From NCBI GenBank assembly GCA_000499405.2, contig HG738137.1, positions 18,002,581 to 18,066,580 on the forward strand: a stretch of DNA of 64,000 bases, given 5' to 3'. The notes under the pieces are model-generated. The model was not told the DNA's origin. It did not search any database and saw only the letters and a program-made list of their open reading frames with translations. Source of the stretch: Onchocerca volvulus (taxonomy: Eukaryota > Nematoda > Chromadorea > Rhabditida > Onchocercidae). The position numbers and the translations under genes were made by a program. Below, piece after piece: positions 13,220 through 28,500 of this stretch (position 1 is the first letter of the stretch; each line of letters opens with the position of its first letter).

Positions 13220-14374
13220 ATAAATTAGTGTTTCGTATTCTGCCTTGCCATTAGTTTCTTAGTTTAATTTTTTGTAACTGAAAATAGGATTATAAATTTC
13301 AATATGAATTTCAGACCAATTTTAATGAAGTTCAGAAATGAGAGACTATTGATCTTTTCACTTGAAGTATTCAGTAATTAAGATTTTTATTTATGAATTT
13401 TCAATGACTTTGTTTGAAACATTTATAAGCGTTTTATAATCCATTTTCTTTCTGATGTACAGATGATCGTTATTATATTTGGGTGCAACATACGGTCCTA
13501 AATATTTTGATAGTGATCCATTTCTGAATTCAAGTTTATGTGATGAGAAAAGTTATTGTTATATTTAACGTCACACTTGTTTATGACTCTTGTTTCGATT
13601 AATTGTTATCTTCTTTTGTTTATATTATGCATCATATTTTCTGTACAGTTGAAAGATTAAGTAAAGTGATATAATATTACTGAAAATTATGGATAATGTG
13701 CTCCATGTACGAGATTTGAATTGAAGAAATATTGAAAGACTGATTCTGATGTTTTAGTAAATGACATTCCATTCAGCTGATCTTTGAGATATCCTACGAA
13801 ATATGCCTAATTTAGGGCAGGGAAAGATAATCAGCTTTCAGTTATTCCTGGCAGCATAACATAATCATAATTTATTGAAATGTAATCAAATCTTTTAACA
13901 TACCAATCAAACCTTTCGGTGTGTATGATTCCAAGAAACTTGATATTTTCCCAGGATTGCCTATGTTTTTCAGGAATTAGTCGTCAAAAGACCGAAATAT
14001 TTTTATAACATAAAGATATCGAAATACGGTAGTTTTATTTTGTATAAATATCTCGGTATAATCAAGTAAATTTATAGTGTGGAAATCTTTGGTATATTTC
14101 CAAAACAAACCATTTTTAGAATCATTAATATTTCCAAAATAAATCATCAACTGTCATCTTCCAACTATATGAAATGCTTAAAATAATTTAAACATTTTCT
14201 TCCAATTATACGGATTTATCGTAAAATGGTAATCAAACTTGTTGGGATATTGTAAATATTTTCCAAATTAATGACCAGATTCTTGATCTATAATTTTCAG
14301 TGTCATGAGGCATTATTTGAAATGTTGTGAACATCCTCCACTATATATAATCCGGATTATCTACTAACTGTCGA
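13220..14374. other. downstream region of CDK9, no gene seen
   Basis: It holds the CDK9 3' flank, with a possible AATAAA-like signal overlapping the stop codon (gaataaatt at 13218), and then AT-rich DNA containing several related 'atatttccaaa' words at 14090-14270. No coding-like frame. Confidence 0.5.
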
Positions 14375-14399
14375 GAAAATCCGAAAATTGTTAAAGGTC

Positions 14400-14775
14400 A
14401 AAAGCGCAACAAAAAGCCGATAAATGAAAGGATAAACATGTTTACCGCCAAAGCGATAAAAATATTTACCACCAAACAGAGAAATATATTTACTAAAAAA
14501 GGATAAATATCCGATTAACAGATGAATAACGCGAGGTAGACTAATCATGAGGCAACACGTTGGAAATCAGGAGAGGAGGAGGAATCCAAAGAAAGGTTTT
14601 AAAAATTCAGATTTTGGAAGAAGTTCAATTTCTTTACAAGTTTTCTACAATGAACGAGCAACAATTCGAAGTTTTCTACACCGACGTGGCGATAGTTCTA
14701 TAATGCCAAAGAATCGACACATCGATAGCAACAGTTCGACAATCCAGACCAATTAATATCAATTAATAAAACTTT
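14400..14775. repeat. dispersed repeat, copy B
   Basis: This matches copy A at about 9846-10150. It has the same 25-bp units around 14429-14500 (ggataaacatgtttaccgcc and variants). The same series of diverged landmarks follows, through an atcgatagcaacagttcgac segment to attaataaaac. It is longer and less compact than copy A. Directly downstream (14773-14886) an open frame encodes an acidic peptide (DIEDFSDLIAELTLSQEQEE) ending in TAA, which could be a remnant of the element's own gene. Confidence 0.65.
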
Positions 14776-15201
14776 CTCAACAGGACTCGTCTCTATCGCA
14801 CAAGATATAGAAGATTTTTCCGACCTTATCGCTGAGCTAACCCTGTCACAAGAGCAAGAAGAAATCCCCAACCCAGCTAAACAATAAATCAAATTATAAA
14901 AACGAAATCAAATCTTTTTCTCAACATCAACAACTTCTTTTTAATGCGGCTCCTATCTACTGTTATCACCCATTTTCATGCCGCCTCGATTCAGTATTAT
15001 CGGCCGTATTTAATCAGATCCCTACTTTTAATTTCAACACCGATCGAACTTCCTCTCTGCTATCGAGAATAAAGAAGAGTCCAGAATGCAGTTTTCTCCT
15101 GATATTCAAATTAACTGTTTTATAGCGTATGTTATCAATAAGTTGTCCACCCACCAATAAAACCTTCCCAACAACTACTTCTATGCCAATATCAAACGAA
15201 A

Positions 15202-15285
15202 TTTCACGATGTTATTTGGTGCCATGAGCCGGGATCTCATTCAGTCTGAATATCCCGACTCGTGGCACCAAATCTTATCGTGAAA
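15202..15285. repeat. inverted repeat / hairpin 1 (34-nt arms, 16-nt loop)
   Basis: The left arm 15202-15235 (tttcacgatgttatttggtg...) and the right arm 15252-15285 are complementary at 29 of 34 positions by hand alignment. There is one three-base internal mismatch and two single mismatches. The loop is 16 nt. See the finding on the paired hairpins. Confidence 0.85.
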
Positions 15286-15451
15286 AATCATTTTCATCAT
15301 TCAGTTGGATCAGACCAGCAAAGAAGAAATTCGTGAAACTCTTTGATGAAATAAAAAGAATGGACCTAATACTACAGATCGAGACTTGCCAAAAGATGAA
15401 TTACATCAGTACTGAGAGGGCAATATAAGAATCAAAAATAAAGCGCTTCGG

Positions 15452-15545
15452 ATTTCTGTTGGCTGATTTGAAATAATGCATAGTTTTTTTGCAAAAACTT
15501 TGTAATACCTTAACTATGCATTACTTCGAATCAGCCAACAGAAAT
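15452..15545. repeat. inverted repeat / hairpin 2 (34-nt arms, 26-nt loop)
   Basis: The left arm 15452-15485 (atttctgttggctgatttga...) and the right arm 15512-15545 are complementary at 32 of 34 positions by hand alignment. One of the two mismatches can form a G-U pair on the plus strand. The 94-nt hairpin has the size and shape of a microRNA precursor or a small inverted-repeat element. Confidence 0.9.
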
Positions 15546-16440
15546 TGGTTGAATCATGTTTTAAAAATCGTGATTCTGCAAAAAGAAAAGGATAGAGAAA
15601 CATGCGGAAATGGTCGTTGACGGGAAAAGTATTTTAAATTTAATAACAGAAAAGAAGATAATATCATACACAGATGATTTTGAACTAGTACTTCAACATC
15701 TAAGCTACAACGAAATAAAAGAACCAAGTGTACAAAAGGAGATATTATCTTATTACACAATCATGAATTTAGCATTATACTATCAACATCAATGATGATT
15801 CAAAACTATGGAAAGAATCTTGGAGCAGTTCATTGCTGCAGTACATTCCCAAAGATTTAACAGACATTCAGAAATTGAATTATTCGATCCTGGTCATAGG
15901 AGATGCCTCACTTTTAACACTAAAAGTTATGATATTATTCCAGAAAATTAAAAAAATAATAAATAAATAAGAAAAGGAACTGAAAATAAAGAAATTAGAT
16001 TGTTCTTTAATGTGATTCCGATATAGTCCTTCACGATATTCAAAAATTATCCCAAAACTTTAGGGTTTTAAAAGAAATTTCGAGATCAAATTATCAGAAA
16101 AGTCTTTTGAAAGATTGGAAATTTTTAAGAAAAAATAAAAAATTGTTGTGAGTCGGCTCCAGGAGCTTGTGCAATGAATCAGAAAAATTTTAAATGTTCG
16201 TTCGAAACATAATAATAAGATGCTCGGTTTATTGAAACAAATTTTCTCATAACTAGCAACATCTATGAGAATATCATGCATATAGAAATTTCGCAATTAC
16301 AAAAATACAAGCAACTTAATTTTGAATTTAAAAGAATTATTGTAAAATTCACTTCTCTAAAATTTTCATAAAAACAACAAAAATAAATTACAAGCAAATT
16401 TCACCTAATATAATATATAAGTAATTATTCAGATATGAAT

Positions 16441-18834
16441 TCATTCGTAACACTCAGCAATCCATTTTGCGACTTTATGGGCAACCACTTCTCCGTGATT
16501 TAATACGAAAGCATGTTCGCACTTTTTGTCATCAATTATGACTGAATCTAAAAATCATATGAAAATTTGGTGGACGAGTTATGTGATTTGAATGATTTTG
16601 GTTAGTCGAGGTTTCAGTGACAGCTTAATTAATTATACGCCTCGGACATTCATATATTGATTAGTTTCAGTTTTCGAAAAAATTCAAGATATGTTTCGTG
16701 AAATCACCTACTGGTAAAAACTTTTGACAGTCCTGCATTAATATGGACGTTTCTATATACATAATGAAACTGATGATAATTATAAAACTACTTTTTCCTA
16801 GCCTTTCCTGCATTTCTAAAGCATAACGCAGCGGACACCACTGATCTATTGTTCCATATAGAAAACGGCAACGATCACTGTAGCGCAAAAGGGTTTCGTC
16901 CAAATTTGAGACCTGAAATCAATATGACTATATAATCTTCTTCTTTTTTTTTTTTTTTTTGTTAAAAAACTTTTTTGTTTAAGTTGAAATTAAACACATA
17001 AAAAAATCGAACTTGACGAATTTAAAAAAGAATTCATGCGCTCAAACCGTAAGTAGCTCGTCCACTGTCATGAAAATAATATTTCGAATAACGTTTATAT
17101 CGACGATCTCAACAACACTTTGTAATATATAAGGAGAAAAGCATTTATAATGTTTTTTGACAAAAAAAGCACAAATGCGCTCTTTCACAGAATTAGGTAG
17201 ATATGTCAACCAGGAGAATACCACTTGTACGACACAGTCCCACTTGCGAAATTTCTATAACATATTCGAACTATGGTATTTTCATTTTAACAATGAATAG
17301 GACTTATAAAAACAATTAGCATGAGTAAGAAAAGACTCGAAACTCTAATAAAATCAATTTCTAAGCTAATTGATACATCTACGTATAAGAATCAACCTTT
17401 AGCCATGGTAAAAGGCGTTCACCGTTCGGAGATTCTGCCATATGTTCAATAGTGGGAAATAAAGATATGCAACGAATAACATTGAATTCATGCTTCAATA
17501 AATCAGGTAATATCCTGAAATTAACAAATTTCCAATCCCAAATATTAATTTCTAGGCGACTATGATCAGACAAAAATCGATTTGACGAATCATCTTAAGA
17601 TTTCATGAAATCTATAAAGTTGCATAGCGTTTGGAAAATCTATTCACAAATTATTGATCACTTCACGGATTACGTCTTATGGATTATTAGAAATCAAAGA
17701 AACTCAGATAGTATTTTGAATTTGATTGAAAATAAGTGCAAAGATAAGAAAAAAGATAAAATACCAACCTTAACATGAAGTAAGAACCAATAGAATGCCC
17801 AATGAGAATGAGTTTTGCTGCTTTGGGTAAATATTGAAGACAAAAATTGAATTTATATTGAATTTGCTCAGCCAATGAAATACGATCTAAAAAAGAATAT
17901 AATCAAATTTTTTCATCGAATAAACGTTTGATAATAAATTTAATTCCTGAAAGTTTCTCAGCAACTGAAAATTCCGACAGCAATCATTGAAAAAAAAATA
18001 AATAAATGATTTTAAATGGGTAAATACTGCATGGTTATTTTTGAATGCATTGTTGTGCTACTGAAGATATATCTAATGCTCTTAAAAGTATAATTTGGGT
18101 ATTCAAATTATAGTTGATTTGTCACAAAAATAATCAAAAATAGTACCAGCACAGTTGCAGATGCTCATTCCCGAGTACACTCGAGGCATGGGAACATGAT
18201 TCAGATGAGATACTGTACAAAAGAGAAAATTTTCCTCGGATATCCGCATAATTCTTGAGATCTTACTCAAAACAATTTGTCCAAAATCGGCATAGAATTG
18301 TTCATTTCCAGGATTACCTACATAATAATAAGACAATACATCTACAAGACTGTTTTTGTAATCAGAAATATGAAATTACTTCACATATAATATGTATATG
18401 TACATATATATTGTGTAGTATAATGAAATTATGACATATGGTTCTCCAGAATTTGTTCAATCTGAAGATAGTTAGGAAAGAATGTTCGTAACATGGACAG
18501 AAGTAACACAGTCCTTCAAATTCTAATTATATCCGAAACACTTTCACTCATAATGATTAGAATAGACTGTACACAATATATCTGTATTGAGCTAATAGTT
18601 TTTACATGGATTTGAATGAAGGAAAACATGTAAATTGAGTAAAATAATTGTTATTAATCTGATGTTAAATGATTAAAAAGTACACAAACCTGGGATCATT
18701 AATATAATCAGGCCAGTAAAACTAGATAGTAACATCTCAGGATCATTTTCCAATCCAACACCCAAAAGTGAAACGCGAGCGAATCTCCCTGAGATTGGTA
18801 GCCACGTGACCATTCTCCGAATGACCTTTTCCAT
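16441..18834 (-). CDS. lipid-droplet-associated hydrolase (LDAH/C2orf43 type)
   Basis: Alpha/beta-hydrolase of the family (DUF2305) that sits on lipid droplets and is linked to sterol-ester and triglyceride turnover. The first exon 18690-18834 (MEKVIRRMVTWLPISGRFAR...) joins in phase to 18147-18317, which opens with the oxyanion-type loop GNPGNEQFYADF. The exon 17769-17886 carries the nucleophile elbow GHSIGSYFML. Later exons give ISLFPTIEHMAESPNGERLL (about 17397-17515), a central helical exon (about 17050-17250), YGTIDQWCP (acid residue, about 16860) and the last exon with the expected catalytic His in CEHAFVLNHGEVVAKWV. It ends ECYE and TGA at 16441. So Ser, Asp and His are all visible. 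It lies 1.1 kb downstream of RPN11 on the same strand; co-transcription is possible but not shown. Confidence 0.88.
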
Positions 18835-19978
18835 TTTTATTTACCACTTCTTATTCGAATTCAGTTATTAATTAACAAAGAAATTGGATCCTCGAAACCA
18901 AACGATATCAAAATAATCAAAATATTTCTGTCCGTACAATAAAAAAAAAAAGCATATTTGCCGGCTTTCGTGAAAATGTTGCATCTCCGCTATAAATAAA
19001 AAAAATAAAAATCTTGATAAAGCATAAAATCACTCTTAGTAATACCGAGAACTACTTTAACGACACTGTCGTTAAAGATTACTGATGTGAGGTGAAAAAG
19101 CAAGATAAAAACTGAAAAGTATCATAAGCAGGGAATAGAAACAATTTATTGACCAAAAAAGTTCGCAGTAAACAGCGTAAAAGCAAAGTGTGAAACAAAT
19201 GGAAACTGAAGTACTCCTGAGAATTTATTAGTAGGTGATTTCACGAGAAATATATCCAGCCTTTCTGGAAAATTGATCGATAAATGGATATATCGAGCTT
19301 GCAGTCAGGCTATCGCTGAAATCTCGAGCGACCAAAATCATCCAAATCATGTGACCATATAACTTTTCCTTAGATCCCATACAATTTTTAGATTTAATAG
19401 TAATTGACGACAAATATTAGCATACTTTTATGTTAAATAACGGAGAGGAAATAGAACAATTTATTGATCCAAAAAAAAGCCGCGGAAACGAAAACAATTT
19501 AAAGGCAAAACAAAAAAGAATAGAGAAAAGGCCATAACTCATTGAATACATGGCTCTGTGGTACTTGGACATGAATTGTTCCAATATCTTATTAAATCCT
19601 ACAACTTTACCATTATTATTAAGTAGAAAATTTTCAGAGTTACTTCAATTTTTTGACTGTTTAGCTATCCTAAACCTTATGATTACACTGCTATCATTTA
19701 TTCCAACAACAATTAAAACTTAAGTAAGAACTCAGAAATATAAAACTTGAAAATCTACTTTAGTATTGTCTTAAATATTTAGTAAGTACGGAACCTTAAT
19801 AACCTAAGTGCCCCGAAAAAAAAAAAAGGAGAAGAAGTGACAAAACAACAGCAATATTTCTAAGTCCATCACAGTTTTCCAAAAATTCTATGAAAAAGAT
19901 GTCATGCAAAACAAAAAATAATTATTCTGCTCCAAATGACTCCTTCTCGACACTTTTTCAAGAACTAAAGCAATAATA
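18835..19978. other. spacer between LDAH and RPN11 with a diverged direct repeat
   Basis: No gene recognised. Two diverged copies of an 'aatagaaacaatttattgacc' block lie at about 19132-19180 and 19447-19500, some 315 bp apart. A short minus-strand frame (19228-19413) between them resembles nothing I know. Confidence 0.4.
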
Positions 19979-21780
<1,802 letters not shown>

Positions 21781-22564
21781 TATAATCGCTCCTTCCTGTA
21801 ATTAACAAATGCAAAAATTATTTCAACATATTATACGTACTCATTTCCTAAATATTCACAAATTTAACGCGAAATCATCAAAGCAATGAAAAAGAAAGAT
21901 AAATCAATCCCAATTTTAAGATGGATCTTAAAATACTGCGCAGCCGCAATGATCCGATAAGCTCTTGTAGTGATATGGACACATCATCTCCTACATACTT
22001 TTCTGCATTTGATGATGAGCAATTTCCACAAAATACATAATCAAATGAAACTAGAAAAAGTGAAGAAAGAGACAGAGAAAAGAGAGAGAGGGAGAGCGAG
22101 ACCATTTTCCTCATGCATCTAATACTCGGGTTTACACATGCCTTTTTTGCAGGAAACTTATATTTGGTTGCTTCGCAGCGACAAATTAAGGCTGTCAGAT
22201 CATTGTGAAAATCACGGGATCAACTTTGTTTTTGTTACACAACACTGACGAGGGGATTCTTTTGCAATCACGTTGCTTGAATGAAGCATAGACATTGAAT
22301 GTGTGCTCCAAATGGGCCATTTGTGGTAAGTAGAAATGGCGCTGTGGGATGAACCAAACGTTGAGTTAGACTGCTCATTATGATTTAGGAAGATATATTA
22401 AACGCATAAGTTGATTTCATACGATCATATGATGTATTAGTTGGAAGAATATTAAACAGTCTAAATGTGATACGTGACAATTCAGATGTGAATATATGAA
22501 TTAGACAAAATGCGTGAAAGTAAATAACATAATAACGCATTAATAAGATAAAGAGTTTCACGTT
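21781..22564. promoter_or_regulatory. divergent promoter region between RPN11 and the SLC19 gene
   Basis: This 784-bp spacer lies between two diverging starts. It contains a purine tract (22062-22102, mostly GA) and a 39-codon plus-strand frame starting at 21920 (MDLKILRSRNDPISSCSDMD...), which I cannot support as a gene. Promoter role is inferred from position. Confidence 0.5.
22062..22102 (+). repeat. GA-rich purine tract
   Basis: About 40 bases almost entirely A and G, including a run of GA dinucleotides. It lies between the RPN11 and SLC19 starts, where such tracts can act as GAGA-type promoter elements. Function is inferred only. Confidence 0.6.
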
Positions 22565-25500
22565 ATGGAATTCGAGATGGATGATTACTCAGGTAAGATA
22601 GTAATTTTGATACTATTGTTATAAATAGAAATATTGAATATATTTCATGTTACATTTAGTTTTTTAAAAGTTTTCTGTCTTTTTTGCACATTTCAGTCAC
22701 GTATCATTTATAGATGGTTTTGATTATTAATGTTAAAAACTTCTGAATAGATAGTAAGAGTAGACTTATATAGAATAGCAAAGTTTCCAACATTACGCGC
22801 ATATTGTTTGATTGGATTATAGTCTAGATTTGATTAAATTATAAGTTTAATCGAACTATAGGTTTGTTTCGCAGTTAAGTGTACAGACAATCGTATGTTA
22901 GAGAATTCTGGCTGATAAAAGTCGAAAAAATTAAATAATTTATTTCTGTATTTACCTGCGTACACTTATATTTCCGCTTATATCGTAAGAGGCTTTACTG
23001 TTTTACAAATGTAATTTTCATTTGAATATTTTTATATAAGAGCTTCAATTGATTTTTCTCTCCAAAGTTTTCGTGGGATAGGAGAGATGTGCATATGAAT
23101 AGTTTCATTTCGAGTGCTTCCGACGTATATTGATAACAAATGATGGAAGACCGAAAACCACAAAATATAAAAGTAAAAAACAACAATTGTTAAAGCAGCA
23201 CTTTATTCTTCTCCGCCTTTTCATCTTATTGCACGCCCATGTCCTCGAAGTTTGCCGACATCAATCTTCGCTGAAGTATCACACATTTGAAATCACTCCG
23301 AACTGCCATTTCAAGTCATCCGAAAATAAATATTTTATGTGTTCTTGTTTATCGATGGTGTTATCTCAGTCTCTACTTTGCTGAGCCATAACGGTCTTCT
23401 TCCCGTTTTTTTTTTTTTTTTTTCAATTCTTATTACCTTATCTCTCCCAGTTATTATTATTTTTCTTTTTTTTTTTTTGCCTTAGGCAACCAATTAAAAA
23501 AAAAAACAAACCAGAAGTCAATTTTTTTGTTTTTGATTTCGAGGTTGTTTGTGATTGTTAATTATTAATTGAGTTCTTATCGATTTCTGTTGTTTCTTCA
23601 CATATGATCATTTTCGCTCTCCATTGCCTATATAATTAGTACACATGCAAACTTAGATAGTTCTTTCGATATATTTGTTTCGTTGTTATTATTATTATTC
23701 GACATTCTTTAATATCGCTTTCGATCTTTATTAAAAGTAATTTTATTTCTCCTGAAAAAATGAAATGCGTAGGAGTTTGAAGAGTTTGGTCAGCAAAAAA
23801 ATAATTTGACTTTATTTCATTTCCTGGGGTACCATCATTGTGAATTCGAACACACTCGAAATTTGAAACTAACTGGACAGTAAACTAACTTCATCTCTCT
23901 TGAACTTACTTGAACTTGCTTTCACCAAATCTTGTATCTTGTTTATTCCACATAACGATTGTTTCATAGTTCAAAAAGATTCTTATTCACGGTGACAGAT
24001 CGAAATTGAAGTATTTCATATGTGATGTAAATAGAAGAGGAACCTAACTTTCCGGGACTTACTGATTAGCACTGATCAGCTATAGATGCTTCCGATTCTT
24101 TCATATAGGCAGTTCAAATTTTTTAAATCAAAATAAGCATATGAAGGATAGCCATAAAGCTTTTCGGATTTCAGTTTAATATTTAATTTTCAGATTCATC
24201 ACGGGTGAGTGATATGCATTGGAAAGCTACAGCAGTGCTTATATGCGCATATGGAATAGTCAAAGAATTTCGGCCAGCAACGCCTTTCCTCACTCCTTAT
24301 CTCGTTTCATCCTTCAAAAATTTCACCGATGTCGAGTTGTACAGTGAAATTTACCCATTCTGGACATATTCATATTTGCTCTTTTTGGTATGTTCCATTT
24401 CTTTTCATCAATTTTCCATCCTTTCAAATTTGAATTAATTAAACCATTTCGTTCTAAATATAAACTTTTTTGCTTCCAGCTATTTTGGCTATCGGTAAGC
24501 TGAAAAGTGGTTTGGAAGGAAAATAATCGACTCACATGATTCATTATCCGAAAAATGTAGAATATATAAACGGATTTAACATTTATTGTCTTGCAGGTGC
24601 CAATATTTTTCCTGACTGATATTTTACGGTATAAACCGATTATTGTATTAGAAGCTCTTACTTTGTTTGGTACTTGGGTCCTGCTGCTATGGGGTACAAC
24701 GGTATGGCATATGCAGCTTATGCAAATTATTTTTGGTATATTATTTTACATTTGTCACAATGTCTGTTCCTGTTTCTTTTCGTGCAAGGTTTATTTAATA
24801 TAATCAACTTTATCGATAAATTTCAAAATAGGATGGTTTAATTGAATAAAATACATTAGCAGAAATTTATTAGTTCATTTTCTTCTCGATAACTTTATCT
24901 TTCGTAGTTGATCGTTATCACATTATGCTAGATAGCTTAGCATCATTCATAATATTTTTGTCGCCAAAGATCAAGTCTTCCAATATATGAAAGTTCAGTA
25001 ATATTCATTGAAAAAAACACAAGAAGTTTAATAACTATTAAAATAAAGAACTCTAACTATATTATACTCATAGAATAATTCAATCATCGTTGTCGTTCTA
25101 TTCAGTGAATCATTGCTTGTTGAAATATAGCTCCTACTTTTTTAACTATTCATCTGCTATCTTGTATTTGATGAATCGCTGGTCGTATTGGGGAAAAAAT
25201 TTTGATCGAATTGTAATTTGGATTATAGATTGGTTGGATTGGAAATTGCTTCTTGCTATTGTTACTCTGTTTGGTCAGCAATAGATTTTCTTGGGTTTAT
25301 ATGACATAAAAGGGGTAAATGAAAATAGACGGTGAATACGAAATACTAATGGTCGTCTCCTGTTGAATTGTTGCTCCTGCTTTCGTTGAAATCGTCATGA
25401 TATTGAATCGCCGCTGATACTGATGTTATTGCTGTAGAAAAAATTGCTCCCGTTGAAGACATTGATCTTGAAAAGACTGTTAACGTTGAAATTAGCAACG

Positions 25501-28500
25501 TTGCTGATGTTGACGACATTGATCTTGCTGCTCCGAAAGCTCGCTTTCTAGATGGATCATCCTTAGCATTGGTAGTGGCAAAGGCTTACACATATTAGTC
25601 ATACAAAAGATTGGATGTGATGACTAAGGATAAGATAGACAATTTTCACAGGCTTCAATCCTTGCAACATTCCTGATAATTAACATCTCAACATTTCACA
25701 CAATGCGCATAAGCTTTATTGGTGATTCGGAAGAGAATGAATGCTTTTGTACCCAAATATAGGTAAGTGACTCATTGTTGTTCCTCTAATTTTCTCCTAT
25801 ACAGATTATCTGTATTATTTCGTTTTATTTATATTATAAAATATTTCGGTTTTACCGACAAATCAATCGATATCGCTGCTCCAGCTGGACATGTAACTGT
25901 TTCTCATAATAGTCATTCCGAAACAATTAACTCGAAACAATTGCATTTCTTTTTTTTTTTTTTTTTTTTTTGACCAATTGCTTTACTACATAATGAAACA
26001 AAAATATAAATTGGAAAAAGCGAAATGTGAGTATTTTCCTATCTATATTGTATGCATTTTTCTGCAACTTAATTCCGGTTTCGCCAACATATATTTCTAA
26101 ACTTAAAAATTCATCTGAAACAGAATTCCATCACATTTAATGGCCGTATTTCTGTGTATAAGTCAAAGAGAAATGTTTGCCAGAAATAAGGAGCTTGTCA
26201 TGATTAGGTTTGTAACATACTAAAAAGATCATTGCCAGTTATCGAAAATCCATTATGTTATTATAGGAATATCATCAGCTGCCGAAATAGCTTATTATTC
26301 ATATATGTACGCGATAGTCAATCAAAAGCATTATAAACTGATCACATCTTACATACGGGCTGCTGCACTGATCGGGAAATTTCTTGCCTTTGGTCTTGGT
26401 CAGTTTCTTGTATCATATCAATACGGATCATATCTTCTTTTAAATCAGGTGGATATTTCTTTTAATTTGCTATTTAATTCTTCTCTTCATATTTTGACTT
26501 CTTTTAATAATAAGATGCCTTTTCCATCATTCAAACTTCAAAATTTTACTATTTTTAATAAATGTTTTTGATTTAGCGTTACGTTAACACTGCGTTTTAT
26601 TTAACATCATTTTTGATTATTTTTAACCCTTCCACTTAATTCTTTTCCTATTCTGAATACACTAAAAATGAGAAATATACTTTGCTTTTTTAAAATTGTT
26701 GTATTGATGCTTATAACATACTAAATTCAATTCGAAAACTCGAATCATTCCTTTATTTTTGGAATATTTGAAGATAAATTGTTATTATTAGGAATATGTA
26801 CATTTTATCAACTTGATTACTTTTCTAGATATCATTTGGTTCAACTTGTGTAATTCTTGGAATTGCTGCCATTCTTCCATCGATACTATCTAAGTTGACT
26901 ACAAATAAAATTGTTGAAATTGTTGGAGATGAACCTAAAACTTCCAATGTCTCAACAAATTATGAAGAAGAGTTGAAAAATAATGAACGAAAGTTTGAAG
27001 AAAAGTGATCATTAGAAGATTAATATGTATTCGATTTCATTTCATAAATTATAACTTCAATTTTTTTCGTTACGTCACTTCAACTTATTTTTAACTTTAT
27101 CATCTTCATGAATTTGCAAGAATATTTCGAACATTGTTTTCTTCACTTTTCCTTTTATCTCGACAATTTTTCAGCCATGCTTTTTATCGCTTCGATTTAA
27201 ATTCTTTCAGGACAGCTTTGAACACCAATTCGCTAAATGTTGACCATGGAATCGTCGTTTACTTTCGCGCAGTTTGGTATCATTTTAAAATTTTCAAACG
27301 GAATAAGATTGTCTTGAAATGGAGCATTTGGTGGGCATTGACTAGCTGCGGTATTTTCCAGGTTATATCTTTTTTTATTACATCTATTTCATTATATTCA
27401 TTGTTTTGGAAAAAATGAGAAACTTCAAACTTTTACTCTAAAGTTTACTTCGTTTGGAATTTTTCTGAATACATTCAATCTTGCTGAAATTTTTATTTAA
27501 GATTATGAACTATATACAAACATTATGGGCTACGATGCAAACAAATTCCGATACTTACAATGGTATCATCGAATGTGCCAACACTTTTATCGGTATTGTT
27601 ATAGATTTTTTTCAATCCTTTCTTTTAATCCTCCATCTCTTCTTATTAGTTCCTTATAAGGATTAGCTCAGTTACTGTATTTAATACTTTTTTGATAACT
27701 CAATTACTGTATTTCATATTTCTCGACTAAACTCAATTACCATATCTTTTGACAATGACTATTTTTGCATTGGAACGAGTTGAAATGTTTGGTAGTGATA
27801 TGAGAATAAGTCAAAAGGAAGATTTGATTTGCTACTAAGTAGGTAGGTTTATTTAAACTTTTTCATCTCATTTGTAAAAATAAAAGCAATTTCATTTATT
27901 AAAATTTCATTCACAGGAGCATTCATCAGCTTTTTGGTGCAATATATTAATATGAAATGGTCAAAACGGGGTGAATACATACTGGCGATCACGTCAGCAT
28001 TTATCAGTGTTCTTCTTGTTATCATGTCCCAAACGAAAGTTATTTATGTTACTTATGCACTTTACGTTGTCGTGATAACCATTTATCACTTGCTGATAAC
28101 AGTCGCAAGGTCGGTTTTGTCCATTATTATTGTGAGGAAATTTAGAATGTCAAAATCTTCAGTTTAATCTTATCCGCAAAAGATACTTTCGACGTTTCAG
28201 AAGTTTGTTATTTATTGACTTATGCAGATTTTTTATTTAAGATTTCTACTACTTATGTCTCAAAATAATCATCATTGCTACTTGTGTGATCTAAATCTTA
28301 AATTAATTCGATTAATTTGGCATAAGAAAAAATATTTTAAGCTAGGGTTATATTTCAGTAAGTTGTGTAATTTTACAAGTATATATAAATCATAGTTTTC
28401 AATTTAGTGTGAACATAGCAACACAGTTAGATTCTGCAAGTTATGGATTAATATTTGGTTGGAATACTTTTATGGCTTTATTTCTACAAACCATCCTTAC

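Larger units (their letters stand above)
14773..16010 (+). pseudogene. orphan reading-frame remnants downstream of the dispersed repeat
   Basis: I do not recognise these fragments. An acidic peptide frame (14773-14886) is followed by a more GC-balanced block. Then comes an ATG frame at 15610-15795 (VVDGKSILNLITEKKIISYT..., 61 codons). Another open stretch at about 15808-15950 contains FDPGHRRCLTFNTKSYDI. None is flanked by convincing splice sites and they lie in different frames. Their position beside the repeat copy suggests remains of a retroelement gag-like gene, but no reverse transcriptase or integrase motif is visible, so this is only an inference. Confidence 0.3.

Noticed and set aside
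22565..27008. Two separate half-size transporter genes
   Set aside because: A donor at 26993 joins exon 5 to exon 6 in phase and restores a full SLC19-length protein, so one gene is the simpler reading.
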